A stretch of 64,000 bases of DNA from Methylobacterium bullatum (GCA_902712845.1 LR743504.1:1834001-1898000); one strand, 5' to 3'. Shown: positions 1-11,607, numbered from the stretch's first letter. Numbers and translations: made by a program. Notes: generated by a model not told the origin, from the letters alone.

Positions 1-192
1 GGGCTGATGCTTGGGCGCGGCCGGATCGAAGCCGGACGGCCCGTTCTCGAGGGCGAAGAGCCGGTCGCCCGGAAAATAGCGTCCCGCTTCCAGCGCCGCT
101 CCCTCCAGCCCCTCGGGTGAGAGCCCCTTCACGGGGTAGCGGTGGAGCGCTTCGAGGCGCAGTTCGGGGAGGTTCGTCGGCGTCGCGGTCAT
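1..192 (-). CDS. MOSC domain-containing protein (N-terminal fragment)
   Basis: The first 64 codons of a gene that runs off the left edge of the window. The translated N-terminus contains [13 protein letters not shown] followed by [20 protein letters not shown], the pattern of the beta-barrel domain that precedes MOSC domains. MOSC proteins are thought to carry sulfur or molybdenum cofactor-related groups. The ATG at 192 is preceded by GATGGG. The gene is divergent from clpB with about 200 bases between them. The catalytic MOSC cysteine region lies outside the window, so the specific function cannot be judged. Confidence 0.7.
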   Translation of the reverse strand, partial: MTATPTNLPELRLEALHRYPVKGLSPEGLEGAALEAGRYFPGDRLFALENGPSGFDPAAPKHQP

Positions 193-242
193 CCCATCAG
201 CCTCGCCCGAAGCCATACTCGCGCGCAAGTCCGTGATCGGGT

Positions 243-270
243 CTTGTGGTGCTCATTTGCAACACTACAT
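243..270 (+). promoter_or_regulatory. Candidate heat-shock (RpoH-like) promoter for clpB
   Basis: CTTGTG at 243-248 and CTACAT at 265-270 are separated by 16 bases, resembling alphaproteobacterial -35/-10 elements with the CTTG core shared by RpoH promoters. It lies about 125 bases upstream of the clpB start. ClpB is classically under heat-shock sigma control, so a site here is expected, but the match is imperfect and untested. Confidence 0.3.
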
Positions 271-394
271 CGTGAGCAATCGGCGGCCCTCGCGGCGCCG
301 AGGCTTCCCGGACCATCCGGTCGGGAAGCGACGTCTCGACGGGGCCGCGCCGCTTGGCGGGCGGTGGATCGTCGGCACGGGGGAGAGGAAGACG

Positions 395-3025
<2,631 letters not shown>

Positions 3026-3148
3026 GGCGCGGCCCGTCTCACGGCTCCGGCAGGTTCGTCCCGCTGGGGCCGGTCAGGCGATGGCCGCCATCTCCCGTCT
3101 TATCTACCGAATAAGCGCGTTCGTCCCGGGCGGGGAGCCAGGCGTCGA

Positions 3149-3505
3149 TCAGCGACCCGAGCCGCGCAGCGTCATCTTCACCCGCTGTTCGAGCAGGTTC
3201 CACCGCGCCGAGAACCCGCTCGCCACGCAGCCCCCATAGGTCTGGCCGACGAAAAAGCCCTGCGCGGCCCGGTTTCGGCATTCGAGTACGGGCGGCAGAG
3301 CCAGGACGACCAGGATTGCGCCGGCAATCGCCGCCACGCTGGCGAGGATGCCGAACAGCCATGCCAGCTGCGAGCCGTAGGCCTTCCTCCCCCTGTCATC
3401 ACGGTCGGACCCGGTCCCGTCGGTCAAATCGCGGGACATCGCATCTGTCCGGGGTCGGCGGTCGCGGACGATCTCCAGGGGGGATTTGTTCGCCGGCTTC
3501 GTCAC
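3149..3505 (-). CDS. Small hypothetical membrane protein
   Basis: A 118-residue protein of unknown function. Residues about 45-70 form one clear hydrophobic helix (WLFGILASVAAIAGAILVVL). It is followed by a short cysteine-containing segment (ECRNRAAQGFF, then QTYGGCVASGF), which could face the periplasm and form a disulfide. The N-terminal third is charged and polar. I chose the GTG at 3505 because GGGGAAG lies seven bases upstream. An ATG at 3439 would give a 96-residue version but has no ribosome site. It converges on clpB. No family recognised. Confidence 0.5.
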   Translation of the reverse strand: MTKPANKSPLEIVRDRRPRTDAMSRDLTDGTGSDRDDRGRKAYGSQLAWLFGILASVAAIAGAILVVLALPPVLECRNRAAQGFFVGQTYGGCVASGFSARWNLLEQRVKMTLRGSGR

Positions 3506-3693
3506 GCGTCGTCTTCCCCAAGAATCGCCGGTGCAATCTCCGCATGCAGTGTTGAAGGAAGATTGAAGGGGAGGCGTATTCGTCGCCTTTGCTTGGTGAC
3601 AAGCCAAAACGCCGGGCTTGAGCCTGCTCCATGTTTGGGCAACATGCACGGCGTCGGCCTGGTGGACCAGGCCGGATCACGGCGGGATTTCAG

Positions 3694-5175
3694 ATGTCGG
3701 CACGCAGTCCAGAATCCCGCAATCCGGTTCCGTCCAAACCGGGAACCGGCCGCCCCGTTGGCGAAGTCGCCACCGATGGTGCCCTGTCCCGCCTCGGCAT
3801 CCGCTTCACCGTCTGGGCCGAGCGCTGGTTTCCCGACGCGTTCATCTTCGTGGCCATCGCGGTGGTCATCGTGGCCCTCGGGGCGCTGGCCAATGGCGCG
3901 CCCGCGATGGTGGTGGCCAAGAGCTTCGGCGACGGCTTCTGGAGCCTGATCCCCTTCACCATGCAGATGGCCTTCGTCACCATCGGCGGCTACGTGGTGG
4001 CGACGGCGCCGCCGGTGCAGCGGCTGATCGACCGGCTCGCCCTGGTGCCGAAGACCGGGCGGGGCGCGGTCGGCTTCGTGGCGGCGGCGACGATGCTGTC
4101 GTCGTTCCTGAGCTGGGGCCTCAGCCTGATCTTCGGCGGCCTTCTCGCCCGCGCGCTCGCCCGCCGCACCGAACTCCGCATGGATTACCGGGCTGCCGGT
4201 GCCGCCGCCTATCTCGGCCTCGGCGCCACCTGGGCCATGGGGCTCAGCTCCTCCGCCGCGCAGCTGCAGGCGAATCCCAAAAGCCTGCCGCCGAGCCTGC
4301 TGCCGATCACCGGCGTGATCCCGTTCAGCGAGACGATCTTCCTCTGGCAGTCGATGCTGATCGCCCTGATCCTCTTCGTGATCTCGATCATCATCGCCTA
4401 TGTCTCGGCGCCGCAGCCCGCCACCGCCGTGACGGCGGACGATCTCGGCCTCGACGTCTCGCGCGATAAGCCGGACGAGTCCCGGCCGCAGCAGCCCTCG
4501 GAATGGCTGGAGCATTCGCCGATCCTGACCCTGCTGCTCGTCCTCATCGCGGCCGGCTGGCTCTACCAGGAATTCGCACGCCAGTCCTGGATCACCGCGA
4601 TCTCCAACCTCAACACCTACAACCTGCTCTTCCTCACCCTCGGCCTGCTGCTGCATTGGCGGCCAAGGAACTTTCTCGCCTCCGTCGCCAAGGCGGTGCC
4701 GGCCACCGCCGGCGTGCTGATCCAGTTCCCGCTCTACGCGGCGATCAGCGCCATGCTGACCAACGCCAAGAACGCGGGCGGCACCTCGGTCTCGGACGTG
4801 ATCACCCACGCTTTCGTGGCGCTGAACACCACGGGCAGCTTCCCAATCTCCATGGGTGTCTATTCGGCGGTGCTCGGCTTCTTCGTGCCCTCGGGCGGCG
4901 GCAAGTGGCTGCTGGAAGCGCCCTACGTCATGCAGGCGGCCAACGAGCTGCAGGTGCATCTCGGCTGGGCGGTGATGATCTACAACGCCGCCGAGGCGCT
5001 GCCGAACCTGATCAACCCGTTCTGGATGCTGCCGCTTCTCGGCATCCTCGGCCTCAAGGCCCGCGACATTGTCGGCTTCAGCTTCCTGCAGCTCATCATC
5101 CACCTGCCGGTGGTGCTGTTCCTGCTCTGGGCGCTGGCCTTCACGCTGACCTACCACCCCCCGGTCATGCCGTAG
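3694..5175 (+). CDS. Short-chain fatty acid transporter (AtoE family)
   Basis: A 493-residue polytopic inner-membrane protein of the AtoE/short-chain fatty acid transporter family. It is expected to import acetoacetate, butyrate or related acids. The protein starts with a polar tail, then has WAERWFPDAFIFVAIAVVIV and about eleven further hydrophobic segments. Conserved-looking blocks include MQMAFVTIGGYVVAT and PSGGGKWLLEAPYVMQAA. The ATG at 3694 is preceded by GGCGGGA. An open frame reaches back to 3631, but without a good ribosome site. No acetoacetate metabolism genes are adjacent, so the substrate is uncertain. Confidence 0.88.
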   Translation: MSARSPESRNPVPSKPGTGRPVGEVATDGALSRLGIRFTVWAERWFPDAFIFVAIAVVIVALGALANGAPAMVVAKSFGDGFWSLIPFTMQMAFVTIGGYVVATAPPVQRLIDRLALVPKTGRGAVGFVAAATMLSSFLSWGLSLIFGGLLARALARRTELRMDYRAAGAAAYLGLGATWAMGLSSSAAQLQANPKSLPPSLLPITGVIPFSETIFLWQSMLIALILFVISIIIAYVSAPQPATAVTADDLGLDVSRDKPDESRPQQPSEWLEHSPILTLLLVLIAAGWLYQEFARQSWITAISNLNTYNLLFLTLGLLLHWRPRNFLASVAKAVPATAGVLIQFPLYAAISAMLTNAKNAGGTSVSDVITHAFVALNTTGSFPISMGVYSAVLGFFVPSGGGKWLLEAPYVMQAANELQVHLGWAVMIYNAAEALPNLINPFWMLPLLGILGLKARDIVGFSFLQLIIHLPVVLFLLWALAFTLTYHPPVMP

Positions 5176-5197
5176 GGAGAGCTCGAGGGCGAGGGTT

Positions 5198-5785
5198 TCA
5201 GGGGCGGCCCTGCGGCGGACCGCCCATGGCGATCACGCCGGCATCGGCGAGGCCCCGGGCCTCGTCGGCGGCCGAGGCCACGAGCGAGAAACTGACCGGC
5301 CGCAGCGGGCCTCTGTCTTGGCCGGTTTCGCCCTCGGACCAGAAGCTGACGGATATCGGCGTGAACGCATCGGCCATGGCACCCGTCGTCAGACCCTCGG
5401 CGCGGGCGCGGGCATCGACGCGTTGCAGGAAGCCATCCCTCCTCACGCCGAGGCGCATTGGCCGGGCGTCGGGCTCGGCCTGCCAGACCGTACGGATGAG
5501 GCAGTGCCGGCCGTGTCCGTCCTGCCCCCAGGATGCGACGTAGCGCGGCGACACAAGCTCTACCGCCTTCTCCCGATCCGGCGCACGGTGCGGGATGGTG
5601 TCGATCGCCTCACGCGAGGCGGGCCGCGTCGCGAGCCCCTGGAACGGCGTGCGGCCGTGGCGGATATAGCCCAGGCAATCCTCGAAGATGATCCGCATCA
5701 CCAGCGGCTCGTTCTCCTCGATCGGCGCGGCGCGGACGGGGATGGCCGCGAGGCAGGCGGCGAACAGAATACAGGGTCTGAGCAT
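5198..5785 (-). CDS. Secreted hypothetical protein
   Basis: A 195-residue protein with a typical Sec signal peptide (MLRPCILFAACLAAIPVRAAP, cleavage expected after about residue 18). The mature part has cysteines in EDCLGYIRHG and GRHCLIRTVW that may pair, and no domain I recognise. The start is fixed by AAGGGAGG directly upstream of the ATG at 5785; the longer upstream frame is not supported. It converges on the AtoE transporter gene with 22 bases between stop codons. Likely periplasmic; function unknown. Confidence 0.72.
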   Translation of the reverse strand: MLRPCILFAACLAAIPVRAAPIEENEPLVMRIIFEDCLGYIRHGRTPFQGLATRPASREAIDTIPHRAPDREKAVELVSPRYVASWGQDGHGRHCLIRTVWQAEPDARPMRLGVRRDGFLQRVDARARAEGLTTGAMADAFTPISVSFWSEGETGQDRGPLRPVSFSLVASAADEARGLADAGVIAMGGPPQGRP

Positions 5786-6209
5786 ACGATCCTCCCTTGG
5801 GTGCGTGGCCGGGCGGAGCGTACACCATCGCCTCGATGGGCCGAGGACCGTGCCGGTCCGGCCGGATGCCCCGTCGATGGGGGAGCACTCGACAATGTCG
5901 GCATCGAGCCATCCCCGATCATGGATCCTCGCGTCGGCACGCCGAGTTTTCCTGTCCCGCTGACGGCAAACAGGCTTTCCCGAGGAAGGATTCCGCGCCG
6001 TCCCCGCATCGGTCGAACACCTCAGGCGGAAGAGAGACATCTGGATAGATAAGGCGATGCGGGCGTCGCAGGCCGCGGATACTATCCAGGCTCTCGGGAA
6101 ATAGTCTTCTAATTCAAGTATAAAATTTCATATTGCCTGGTTGCCGGCGCAGCGCTAGGCTAACGCCGCAATCCGATCCTTCTAAAAGAGTGAGACGGAA
6201 AGGAACGTC
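5786..6209. other. Intergenic region, no gene seen
   Basis: This divergent intergenic stretch of about 420 bases separates the secreted hypothetical protein from the RTX gene. Open frames here have no ribosome sites or recognisable products. The right half (about 6100-6150) is strikingly AT-rich for this genome and probably contains the RTX gene promoter. I could not assign -35/-10 boxes with confidence. Confidence 0.5.
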
Positions 6210-7217
6210 ATGGCGTATGTAATGGGTACTGGTCAGGCCGATCTTATCGACTACGGCACGGGTGTGACCGACGAGAAAGACTATATCCTCGGCTACAGTG
6301 GCAACGACGTGATCTACGGTCGGGGCGGGGATGATACCATTTTTGGCGACTCCGATTCGGCGACGAATTATATCGGCAGCGACACCCTCTATGGCGGCGG
6401 TGGCAACGATCTGCTGATCGGAGATAACGGCGTCGATACGCTCTACGGCGGATCTGGCGATGACCGGTTCGTCATGCGCTACGACTTGTTCGTCGATGAC
6501 GTCTACGGCCAGTCGGGTACCGATACTCTCGCGTTCTTTGCTTTCGACCGAGCCGCCAACGTCAATCTGAGCCAGAAGTCTTATTTCATTGTCGGCGGTG
6601 AGGAAGGCAAGCAAACCGTCTCCGGCGTCGAGAACGTCAGCGGGACCGACCAGAACGATAAGCTTACGGGCGATGCCGCCAACAATCTCCTGAGCGGCAA
6701 CATCGGGGACGACCAACTCAATGGCGGTGCCGGCAACGACACGCTTCAGGGTGGTGACGGGGTGGACCGGGTCGTGGGCGCCAGCGGCGACGACGTCCTT
6801 TCGGGGGATGGCTCGTCGGACAAGCTGTTCGGGGGCGAGGGGAAGGACGTGCTGAACGGCGGTACCAGCGACGACGCGCTGTTCGGTGACGCCGGCAACG
6901 ACTCGCTCCGAGGCGATGACGGCAATGACACGCTGATCGGCGGGGCCGGCAACGACAGACTGACCGGCGGCTCCGGCCGCGATACCTTCGTTTTCGACCG
7001 CCTGACGGGCAAGGACGTCATCACCGACTTCAGCCCCGGATCGGGCTCGCCCGACGTCATTCGCCTGGAGAAGGATGTGCTGGGCTCCTTCGCCGCATTG
7101 GTCTCTCACGCCGAGGACACCAGCGCCGGGGTCGTCATCCACTACGACGAGGGCAGTATCCGCCTCGCGGGCCTGCATGTCGCGGATCTGCACGCGACCG
7201 ACTTCCTGTTCGTCTGA
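6210..7217 (+). CDS. RTX calcium-binding repeat protein (hemolysin-type)
   Basis: A 335-residue protein made almost entirely of glycine/aspartate-rich RTX nonapeptides (GGxGxDxLx), for example YGGGGNDLLIGDNG, LNGGAGNDTLQGGDG and LIGGAGNDRLTGGSG. There are roughly fifteen repeats in two blocks, split by a less regular stretch around residues 90-150. These fold as a calcium-bound beta-roll. The C-terminus (FVFDRLTGKDVITDF, ending HATDFLFV) is the usual terminal module and type I secretion signal. There is no N-terminal signal peptide, as expected for type I export. The start is preceded by AAAGGA. No ABC/HlyD secretion genes lie nearby. No catalytic domain is evident, so it may be a surface or matrix protein. 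Confidence 0.88.
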   Translation: MAYVMGTGQADLIDYGTGVTDEKDYILGYSGNDVIYGRGGDDTIFGDSDSATNYIGSDTLYGGGGNDLLIGDNGVDTLYGGSGDDRFVMRYDLFVDDVYGQSGTDTLAFFAFDRAANVNLSQKSYFIVGGEEGKQTVSGVENVSGTDQNDKLTGDAANNLLSGNIGDDQLNGGAGNDTLQGGDGVDRVVGASGDDVLSGDGSSDKLFGGEGKDVLNGGTSDDALFGDAGNDSLRGDDGNDTLIGGAGNDRLTGGSGRDTFVFDRLTGKDVITDFSPGSGSPDVIRLEKDVLGSFAALVSHAEDTSAGVVIHYDEGSIRLAGLHVADLHATDFLFV

Positions 7218-7329
7218 CTATCCCTCACCAAACTCCCGGTCCCCGATGCGGCCCGGAGCCGGAACCGTGCGGCGGCAGAGGGTCCGCGGGGCATTCCGGG
7301 GATCTGGCGATACTGCCCACCGCCCCTGT

Positions 7330-7349
7330 CCCGGACGCACGCGTCCGGG
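7330..7349. terminator. GC-rich hairpin between convergent genes
   Basis: A 9-base inverted repeat (CCCGGACGC / GCGTCCGGG) with a 2-base AC centre lies just after the stop codon of DUF423, between convergent genes. It has no T-tract, so a role in termination is a guess. Confidence 0.3.
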
Positions 7350-7350
7350 G

Positions 7351-7752
7351 TCAGGTGGAGCCGGTGGATCCCCGCCGGCCCCCCGTCGGAACGAAGGCGC
7401 TTATCGCAGCCACCAGCCACCCGCCCATCAGCAGTATGCCACCCGTCGGCGCAGCCATCGGGAAGAGCGGCGTACCGTGCAGCGCGCGCAGGGACAGGTC
7501 GCCGGAGAACAGTGCAAGCCCGATCACCAGCGTAGCGGCGGCGATCCGGGTGGTGAGGCGGTGCGTGATCCCGGCGGCGGTCAAGATCACCAATCCGATC
7601 ACGGCCGGAGCGTGGAACAGCAGGAACTGCGCCGCCGTCTTCAGGCTGTCGGCGCCCGGAACATGGGCCGCCGCGGCGCTGGCGGCGACGCCGAGCAGGC
7701 CGGCCGAGGCGCCGAGCGCCAACAGGATACGATCGGGCAGGCCGAGGCTCAT
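7351..7752 (-). CDS. DUF423 family small membrane protein
   Basis: A 133-residue integral membrane protein of the DUF423 (YgdD/YwdK-like) family with four predicted helices. Typical features are AAAAHVPGADSLKTAAQFLLFHA in the N-terminal half and FSGDLSLRAL with GTPLFPMAAPTGGILLMGGW in the C-terminal half. The molecular role of the family is unknown. The ATG at 7752 overlaps the stop codon of engB by four bases (ATGA), so the two are co-transcribed and probably translationally coupled. Confidence 0.85.
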   Translation of the reverse strand: MSLGLPDRILLALGASAGLLGVAASAAAAHVPGADSLKTAAQFLLFHAPAVIGLVILTAAGITHRLTTRIAAATLVIGLALFSGDLSLRALHGTPLFPMAAPTGGILLMGGWLVAAISAFVPTGGRRGSTGST

Positions 7753-8399
7753 GCGCCGCGCTCGGACAGGAGCCGGGCGACGCTGGCGCGCAGTTCCGGC
7801 ACGCCGCGATCGTCGCGGCTCGATGTGAGCAGGATTTCGGGGTAGGCCGCCGGGCGTTTGGCGATGGCCGAGCGGATGCCGGCGATGCGCGCCTCGATCT
7901 CGGCCTTCTTCAGGGCATCGCCCTTGGTCAGGACGATCTGATAGCTCACGGCGGCCTTGTCGAGCCCGTCGAGCACGTCGGTGTCGATGCTCTTCAGCCC
8001 GTGACGGGAATCGATCAGCATGAAGACGCGGGCGAGGTTGGCGCGGCCCTTCAGGTAATCGTGGATCAGGTCGGTCCAGGCCTCGACCTTGGTCTTCTCC
8101 ACGGCGGCGTAGCCGTAGCCGGGCATGTCCACCAGGGTCAGGCGGCCGCCGATATCGAAGAAGTTGAGCTGCTGCGTCCGCCCCGGCGTGTGCGACGTCC
8201 GCGCCAGGGTGTTGCGGCCGGTCAGTGCATTGACGAGGCTCGACTTGCCGACGTTCGAGCGGCCGGCGAAGGCGATCTCGACGCCCTTCATCGGCGGCAG
8301 GGCGGCGACGGTGGGCGCGGAGGACAAGAAGTCGGCCACGCCCGCGAACAACAGGCGGCCGGATTCGAGGAGGGCCGCGTCGGCTTCGGCTTGGGACAT
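7749..8399 (-). CDS. engB: Ribosome biogenesis GTPase EngB/YsxC (YihA)
   Basis: A 216-residue cytosolic GTPase needed for assembly of the 50S ribosomal subunit. The P-loop GRSNVGKSSL is at about residues 46-55, the G3 motif VDMPGYG near 90, and the TKGD specificity motif near 160. I chose the ATG at 8399. An upstream start at 8447 would begin inside a palindromic repeat element and adds 16 unconserved arginine-rich residues. The gene lies downstream of yidC on the same strand with the repeat in between, and overlaps DUF423 by four bases. Confidence 0.93.
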   Translation of the reverse strand: MSQAEADAALLESGRLLFAGVADFLSSAPTVAALPPMKGVEIAFAGRSNVGKSSLVNALTGRNTLARTSHTPGRTQQLNFFDIGGRLTLVDMPGYGYAAVEKTKVEAWTDLIHDYLKGRANLARVFMLIDSRHGLKSIDTDVLDGLDKAAVSYQIVLTKGDALKKAEIEARIAGIRSAIAKRPAAYPEILLTSSRDDRGVPELRASVARLLSERGA

Positions 8400-8445
8400 G
8401 GTGCGGCTCCGGCGGCGGGCTCGGGTCGGGGCGTCCCACATCGCC

Positions 8446-8557
8446 ACCTCATCCGGAGGTGCCTTCGTGAAACGAAGGCCTCGAAGGGGGCCTCCATGGC
8501 CCTTTACGGGTTCTGGAAGCCTCCTTCGAGGCCGCTGCGCGGCACCTCAGGATGAGG
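8446..8557. repeat. Dispersed palindromic repeat, copy 1
   Basis: An imperfect inverted repeat of about 112 bases with ends ACCTCATCCGGAGGTGCC and GGCACCTCAGGATGAGG, and an inner pair CCTCGAAGG...CCTTCGAGG. The same family occurs at 51536-51650 and 57173-57288. It sits between yidC and engB. Confidence 0.85.
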
Positions 8558-8590
8558 GCAACGGTTGGGAAACGTCCGAGAGTGGACGAC

Positions 8591-10435
8591 TTAACTCTTG
8601 GCCGGCGCGCTCTTGTCGGCGGGCTTCTTCTTGAACATCCCGCCGAGGTTGTCCCACAACTCCACCTTCACGCCGTTGCGGCGCATGATGACGTATTGCT
8701 GGATCACCGAGAGGGTGTTGTTCCAGGCCCAGTAGATCACCAGACCGGCCGGGAACGAGCCGAGCATGAAGGTGAACACGATGGGCATGAAGGTGAAGAT
8801 CTGCGCCTGGACCGGGTCCGGCGGCGCGGGGTTCATCTTCATCTGGATGAACATCGTGATGCCCATCACGATCGGCCAGATGCCGAGATGGATGAAGTCC
8901 GGGGCGGCGAAGGGAAGGAGCCCGAACAGGTTCAGGATGTTGGTCGGATCGGGCGCGGCGAGATCCTGGATCCAGCCGAAGAACGGCGCGTGCCGCATCT
9001 CGATGGTGATGAACAGAACCTTGTAGAGCGCGAAGAAGACCGGGATCTGGATCAGCACCGGCCAGCAGCCGGCGACCGGGTTGATCTTCTCCTTCTTGTA
9101 CAGCTCCATCATCGCCTGCTGCTGCTTCATCTTGTCGTCGCCGTAGCGCTCGCGGATCGAGGCCATCTCCGGCTGCACGGCCTTCATCTTGGCCATGGAC
9201 TGGTACGACTTGTTGGCGATCGGCAGGAACAGCAATTTCAGGCAGAAGGTCACCACCAGGATCGACACGCCGAAATTGCCGAACAGGTGGAAGAAGAAGT
9301 CCAGCGCCCGGAACATCGGCTTGGTGATGAAGTGGAACCAGCCCCAGTCGATCATCAGATCGAACTGCTTGATGCCGAGATCCTTCTGGTAGTTGTTGAT
9401 CGTGTTGACTTCCTTGGCGCCGGCGAAGAGCTGCTGGGTCGCCGTCACGGCGGAGCCCGGCGCGACGTTGCGGCCATCGCCGCGCACGCTGGCCTGATAG
9501 ACCTTGGTGGCGCCGTCGGTGCGCTCGGTAAAGCTGCCGGTATAGGGCGTGGCCTGGTCGGGGATGGTGGCCGCCGCCCAGTACTTGTCGGTGATACCGA
9601 CGAAGCCGCCCGTCACGTTCGCCCAGGCCTTGCCCTTGGTGGCGGCGTTGCCGAGCACCGGCTCCTTGGCGACGTGATCGTAGGTGTATTCCTGCAGGCC
9701 GTCGGCGCCGAGGACGCCGATCATGCCCTCGTGCAGCACGTAATAGCCCTGCGTCGTCGGCTTGCCCCAGCGTGAGACGAGCCCGTAGGGATACAGGGTG
9801 ACGGCGTTCGCGCCCTTGTTCTCGACCTCGTCGCGGATCGTGAACATGAACTTGTCGTCGACGGCGATGACGCGGCGGAACACGAGGCCGGCGCCGTTGT
9901 CGTAGGTCAGCGTCAGGGGCTTGGTCGGCGTCAGCACGGTCTCGTCGGCGGTCCACACCGTGTCACCGGTGGGGAGGGGGCCGGTATTCTGCCCGACCCA
10001 GCCGAACTCGGCGTAATAGGGATTGGCGCTGCCGGTGGGCGAGAGCAGCACGATGCGCGGGCTCTTGTCGTCCACGGTTTCGTGGTAGCCCTTGAGCGAG
10101 ACGTCGTCGACGCGGCCGCCCTTGAGGGCGATCGAACCGGCGAGCGCCGGGGTGTCGATGGTCACGCGCGGCGAGCGGGCGAGCGCCGCTTCGCGGCTTT
10201 CCGCCGGCGTCTGCGCATTCGGCAGGGTACCCGGCACGGGGGCCGAGGGTCCACCTTCCGCCGGGCTCGCCGAGGGCGCACCGGTGGGGTTGGCCGCCTG
10301 CTGCGCTGCCTTGCTCTGCAGGGCGGCTTGACGCTGCTCCTCCACGCGCGGGGCGGCGATGAAATAGTTCCAACCGAGCAGGACCGCCAGCGACAAGGCG
10401 ATCGCGACGATCATGTTCGTCTTGTCATTACCCAT
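8591..10435 (-). CDS. yidC: Membrane protein insertase YidC
   Basis: A 614-residue inner-membrane insertase that integrates proteins alone or with SecYEG. The first helix (residues about 8-24, [17 protein letters not shown]) is followed by a proline/alanine-rich linker and a large periplasmic domain. The conserved Oxa1-type core starts near residue 360 ([12 protein letters not shown]), with [35 protein letters not shown] and the terminal [20 protein letters not shown]. It ends in a lysine-rich tail. The start overlaps the rnpA stop by eight bases, in the widespread rpmH-rnpA-yidC order (yidD is absent). Confidence 0.97.
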   Translation of the reverse strand: MGNDKTNMIVAIALSLAVLLGWNYFIAAPRVEEQRQAALQSKAAQQAANPTGAPSASPAEGGPSAPVPGTLPNAQTPAESREAALARSPRVTIDTPALAGSIALKGGRVDDVSLKGYHETVDDKSPRIVLLSPTGSANPYYAEFGWVGQNTGPLPTGDTVWTADETVLTPTKPLTLTYDNGAGLVFRRVIAVDDKFMFTIRDEVENKGANAVTLYPYGLVSRWGKPTTQGYYVLHEGMIGVLGADGLQEYTYDHVAKEPVLGNAATKGKAWANVTGGFVGITDKYWAAATIPDQATPYTGSFTERTDGATKVYQASVRGDGRNVAPGSAVTATQQLFAGAKEVNTINNYQKDLGIKQFDLMIDWGWFHFITKPMFRALDFFFHLFGNFGVSILVVTFCLKLLFLPIANKSYQSMAKMKAVQPEMASIRERYGDDKMKQQQAMMELYKKEKINPVAGCWPVLIQIPVFFALYKVLFITIEMRHAPFFGWIQDLAAPDPTNILNLFGLLPFAAPDFIHLGIWPIVMGITMFIQMKMNPAPPDPVQAQIFTFMPIVFTFMLGSFPAGLVIYWAWNNTLSVIQQYVIMRRNGVKVELWDNLGGMFKKKPADKSAPAKS

Positions 10436-11072
10436 CGAGAGATCCGTCGCGTGTGTTCGGAGGAGGGGAGGGAAGGCAAGCGTCGCCCGAGGCAGGGGGC
10501 ATCGTCCCCGCCTCGTTTCGCGCGGGCGAACGCGCCGACGTCAGGGCGAGTGATGCGGTTTTGGAGGATGCAATTCCATCGGAGCCCGGGCCGGGCTTGC
10601 CCGCATCGGGCTTTCCGGACCTGCGCCGTCCCCGCGAGGAGGAACCCGATTCGCCACCCTTGGTCCCGCCGGGCTTGATCACCGCGCCGACGGAACGTCG
10701 CAGGTCGGCGATCAGCGTCTCGAACGGGGCATGGAGCGCCGGACGTCTCGCGACGAGAACGATATCCGCCGAGGCATCGGGAAGATCCGCCGAGGCATAG
10801 GCTACGGCATCGCGCAGCCGGCGGCGAATCCGGTTGCGCTCGGTAGCATGCCCGACACGCTTCGTGATTGTGAAGCCGATTCGCAGCCCCCCGATCGGCG
10901 CCGCATCGGCGGGTGGCGTCCCGGATGCCGTATCGCGCAGCCGCCCCTGCGCGCTCATGAGCTCAGTATGGAACCGTCGCCCCCCCGCGGCAGCGAGGAA
11001 GTCCGGTCGCCGCTTGAGCCGTCCGATCGTCGACACTGCCGGTTCGATCCTGCGGCCTAGGGGCGAGGTCAT
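10428..11072 (-). CDS. rnpA: Ribonuclease P protein component (long C-terminal tail)
   Basis: The protein subunit of RNase P, which matures tRNA 5' ends. The core is recognisable from [19 protein letters not shown] through [18 protein letters not shown], including the RNR basic helix, to [24 protein letters not shown]. RnpA is usually about 110-140 residues. This one is 214 because of a disordered, serine/arginine/proline-rich tail of about 80 residues that runs into yidC. The ATG at 11072 is my choice; a later start closer to IGRLKRR is possible. Gene order with rpmH and yidC supports the call. Confidence 0.92.
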   Translation of the reverse strand: MTSPLGRRIEPAVSTIGRLKRRPDFLAAAGGRRFHTELMSAQGRLRDTASGTPPADAAPIGGLRIGFTITKRVGHATERNRIRRRLRDAVAYASADLPDASADIVLVARRPALHAPFETLIADLRRSVGAVIKPGGTKGGESGSSSRGRRRSGKPDAGKPGPGSDGIASSKTASLALTSARSPARNEAGTMPPASGDACLPSPPPNTRDGSLDG

Positions 11073-11124
11073 GGTCTGAGCGGGGCTGGCCTCGGCGTTC
11101 CGTGCCGCCGAAGGCACGGATGCC

Positions 11125-11259
11125 TTAGGCCGAGAGCTTCTTGCGGCCGTGGGAGCGACGGGCTGCGATGACCTTGCGGCCGCCGGCCGTGGCCATACGG
11201 GCGCGGAAACCGTGGCGGCGCTTACGCACGAGCTTGCTGGGCTGATAAGTTCTCTTCAT
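11125..11259 (-). CDS. rpmH: 50S ribosomal protein L34
   Basis: A 44-residue ribosomal protein, identical in length to the family standard. It starts [19 protein letters not shown] and ends [11 protein letters not shown], the invariant L34 pattern, rich in Arg/Lys. It is the first gene of the rpmH-rnpA-yidC block and its promoter must lie in 11260-11500. In most bacteria rpmH lies near oriC/dnaA, but no dnaA or origin repeat is present here. Confidence 0.97.
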   Translation of the reverse strand: MKRTYQPSKLVRKRRHGFRARMATAGGRKVIAARRSHGRKKLSA

Positions 11260-11499
11260 GGCGCGATCTCCGATGGCCGAGGATCGATCCGGCTGGCTGC
11301 AGGAGCCCCACCGACATCTTCACTCGCCCTGAAATGTGTCTGCAAGCGCGAAGAGCGCCCACATGGGGCGCGGCGACGCGATGGCGCGGCTTATGACGGA
11401 GAGGGGGGGCGAAGTCAATTCTGGCGCGGGTATTTCCCATCGCGCCCGCCGACGCCCGAATGGGGTCGGCGTTAGCCGTGCATTAACCTTTTCGGCCTA

Positions 11500-11607
11500 T
11501 GAAGGAATCATGTCCGGTTTTCCGGATGTGGGGCAGATTTCGATCTGCCGCTGTTTTGATGCCTCTGTCGACTTCATCAAGCCGCCCCTCCCGGGCGGCT
11601 TTTTTTT
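11500..11607 (+). ncRNA. Candidate structured small RNA with intrinsic terminator
   Basis: Three successive stem-loops are visible on the plus strand, divergent from rpmH. They are TCCGG-TTTT-CCGGA (11513-11526), GGCAGAT-TTCG-ATCTGCC with a UUCG tetraloop (11532-11549), and GCCGCCC-CTCCC-GGGCGGC followed by eight Ts (11581-11607). No convincing protein-coding gene precedes the terminator. This looks like a short independent transcript. The 5' end is a guess; I could not assign a known RNA family. Confidence 0.5.
11581..11607 (+). terminator. Strong intrinsic terminator
   Basis: A perfect 7-base GC stem (GCCGCCC / GGGCGGC, 5-base loop) is followed immediately by TTTTTTTT, a textbook Rho-independent terminator. 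It ends the putative small RNA. Confidence 0.85.

Noticed and set aside
8400..8447. Upstream start for EngB at 8447
   Set aside because: This start lies within the end of the palindromic repeat; the apparent ribosome site is part of the repeat arm, and the added residues are unlike the family.
11125..11500. Chromosome origin near rpmH
   Set aside because: rpmH often adjoins dnaA/oriC, but no dnaA, DnaA-box cluster or origin-like AT-rich unwinding element was seen here.
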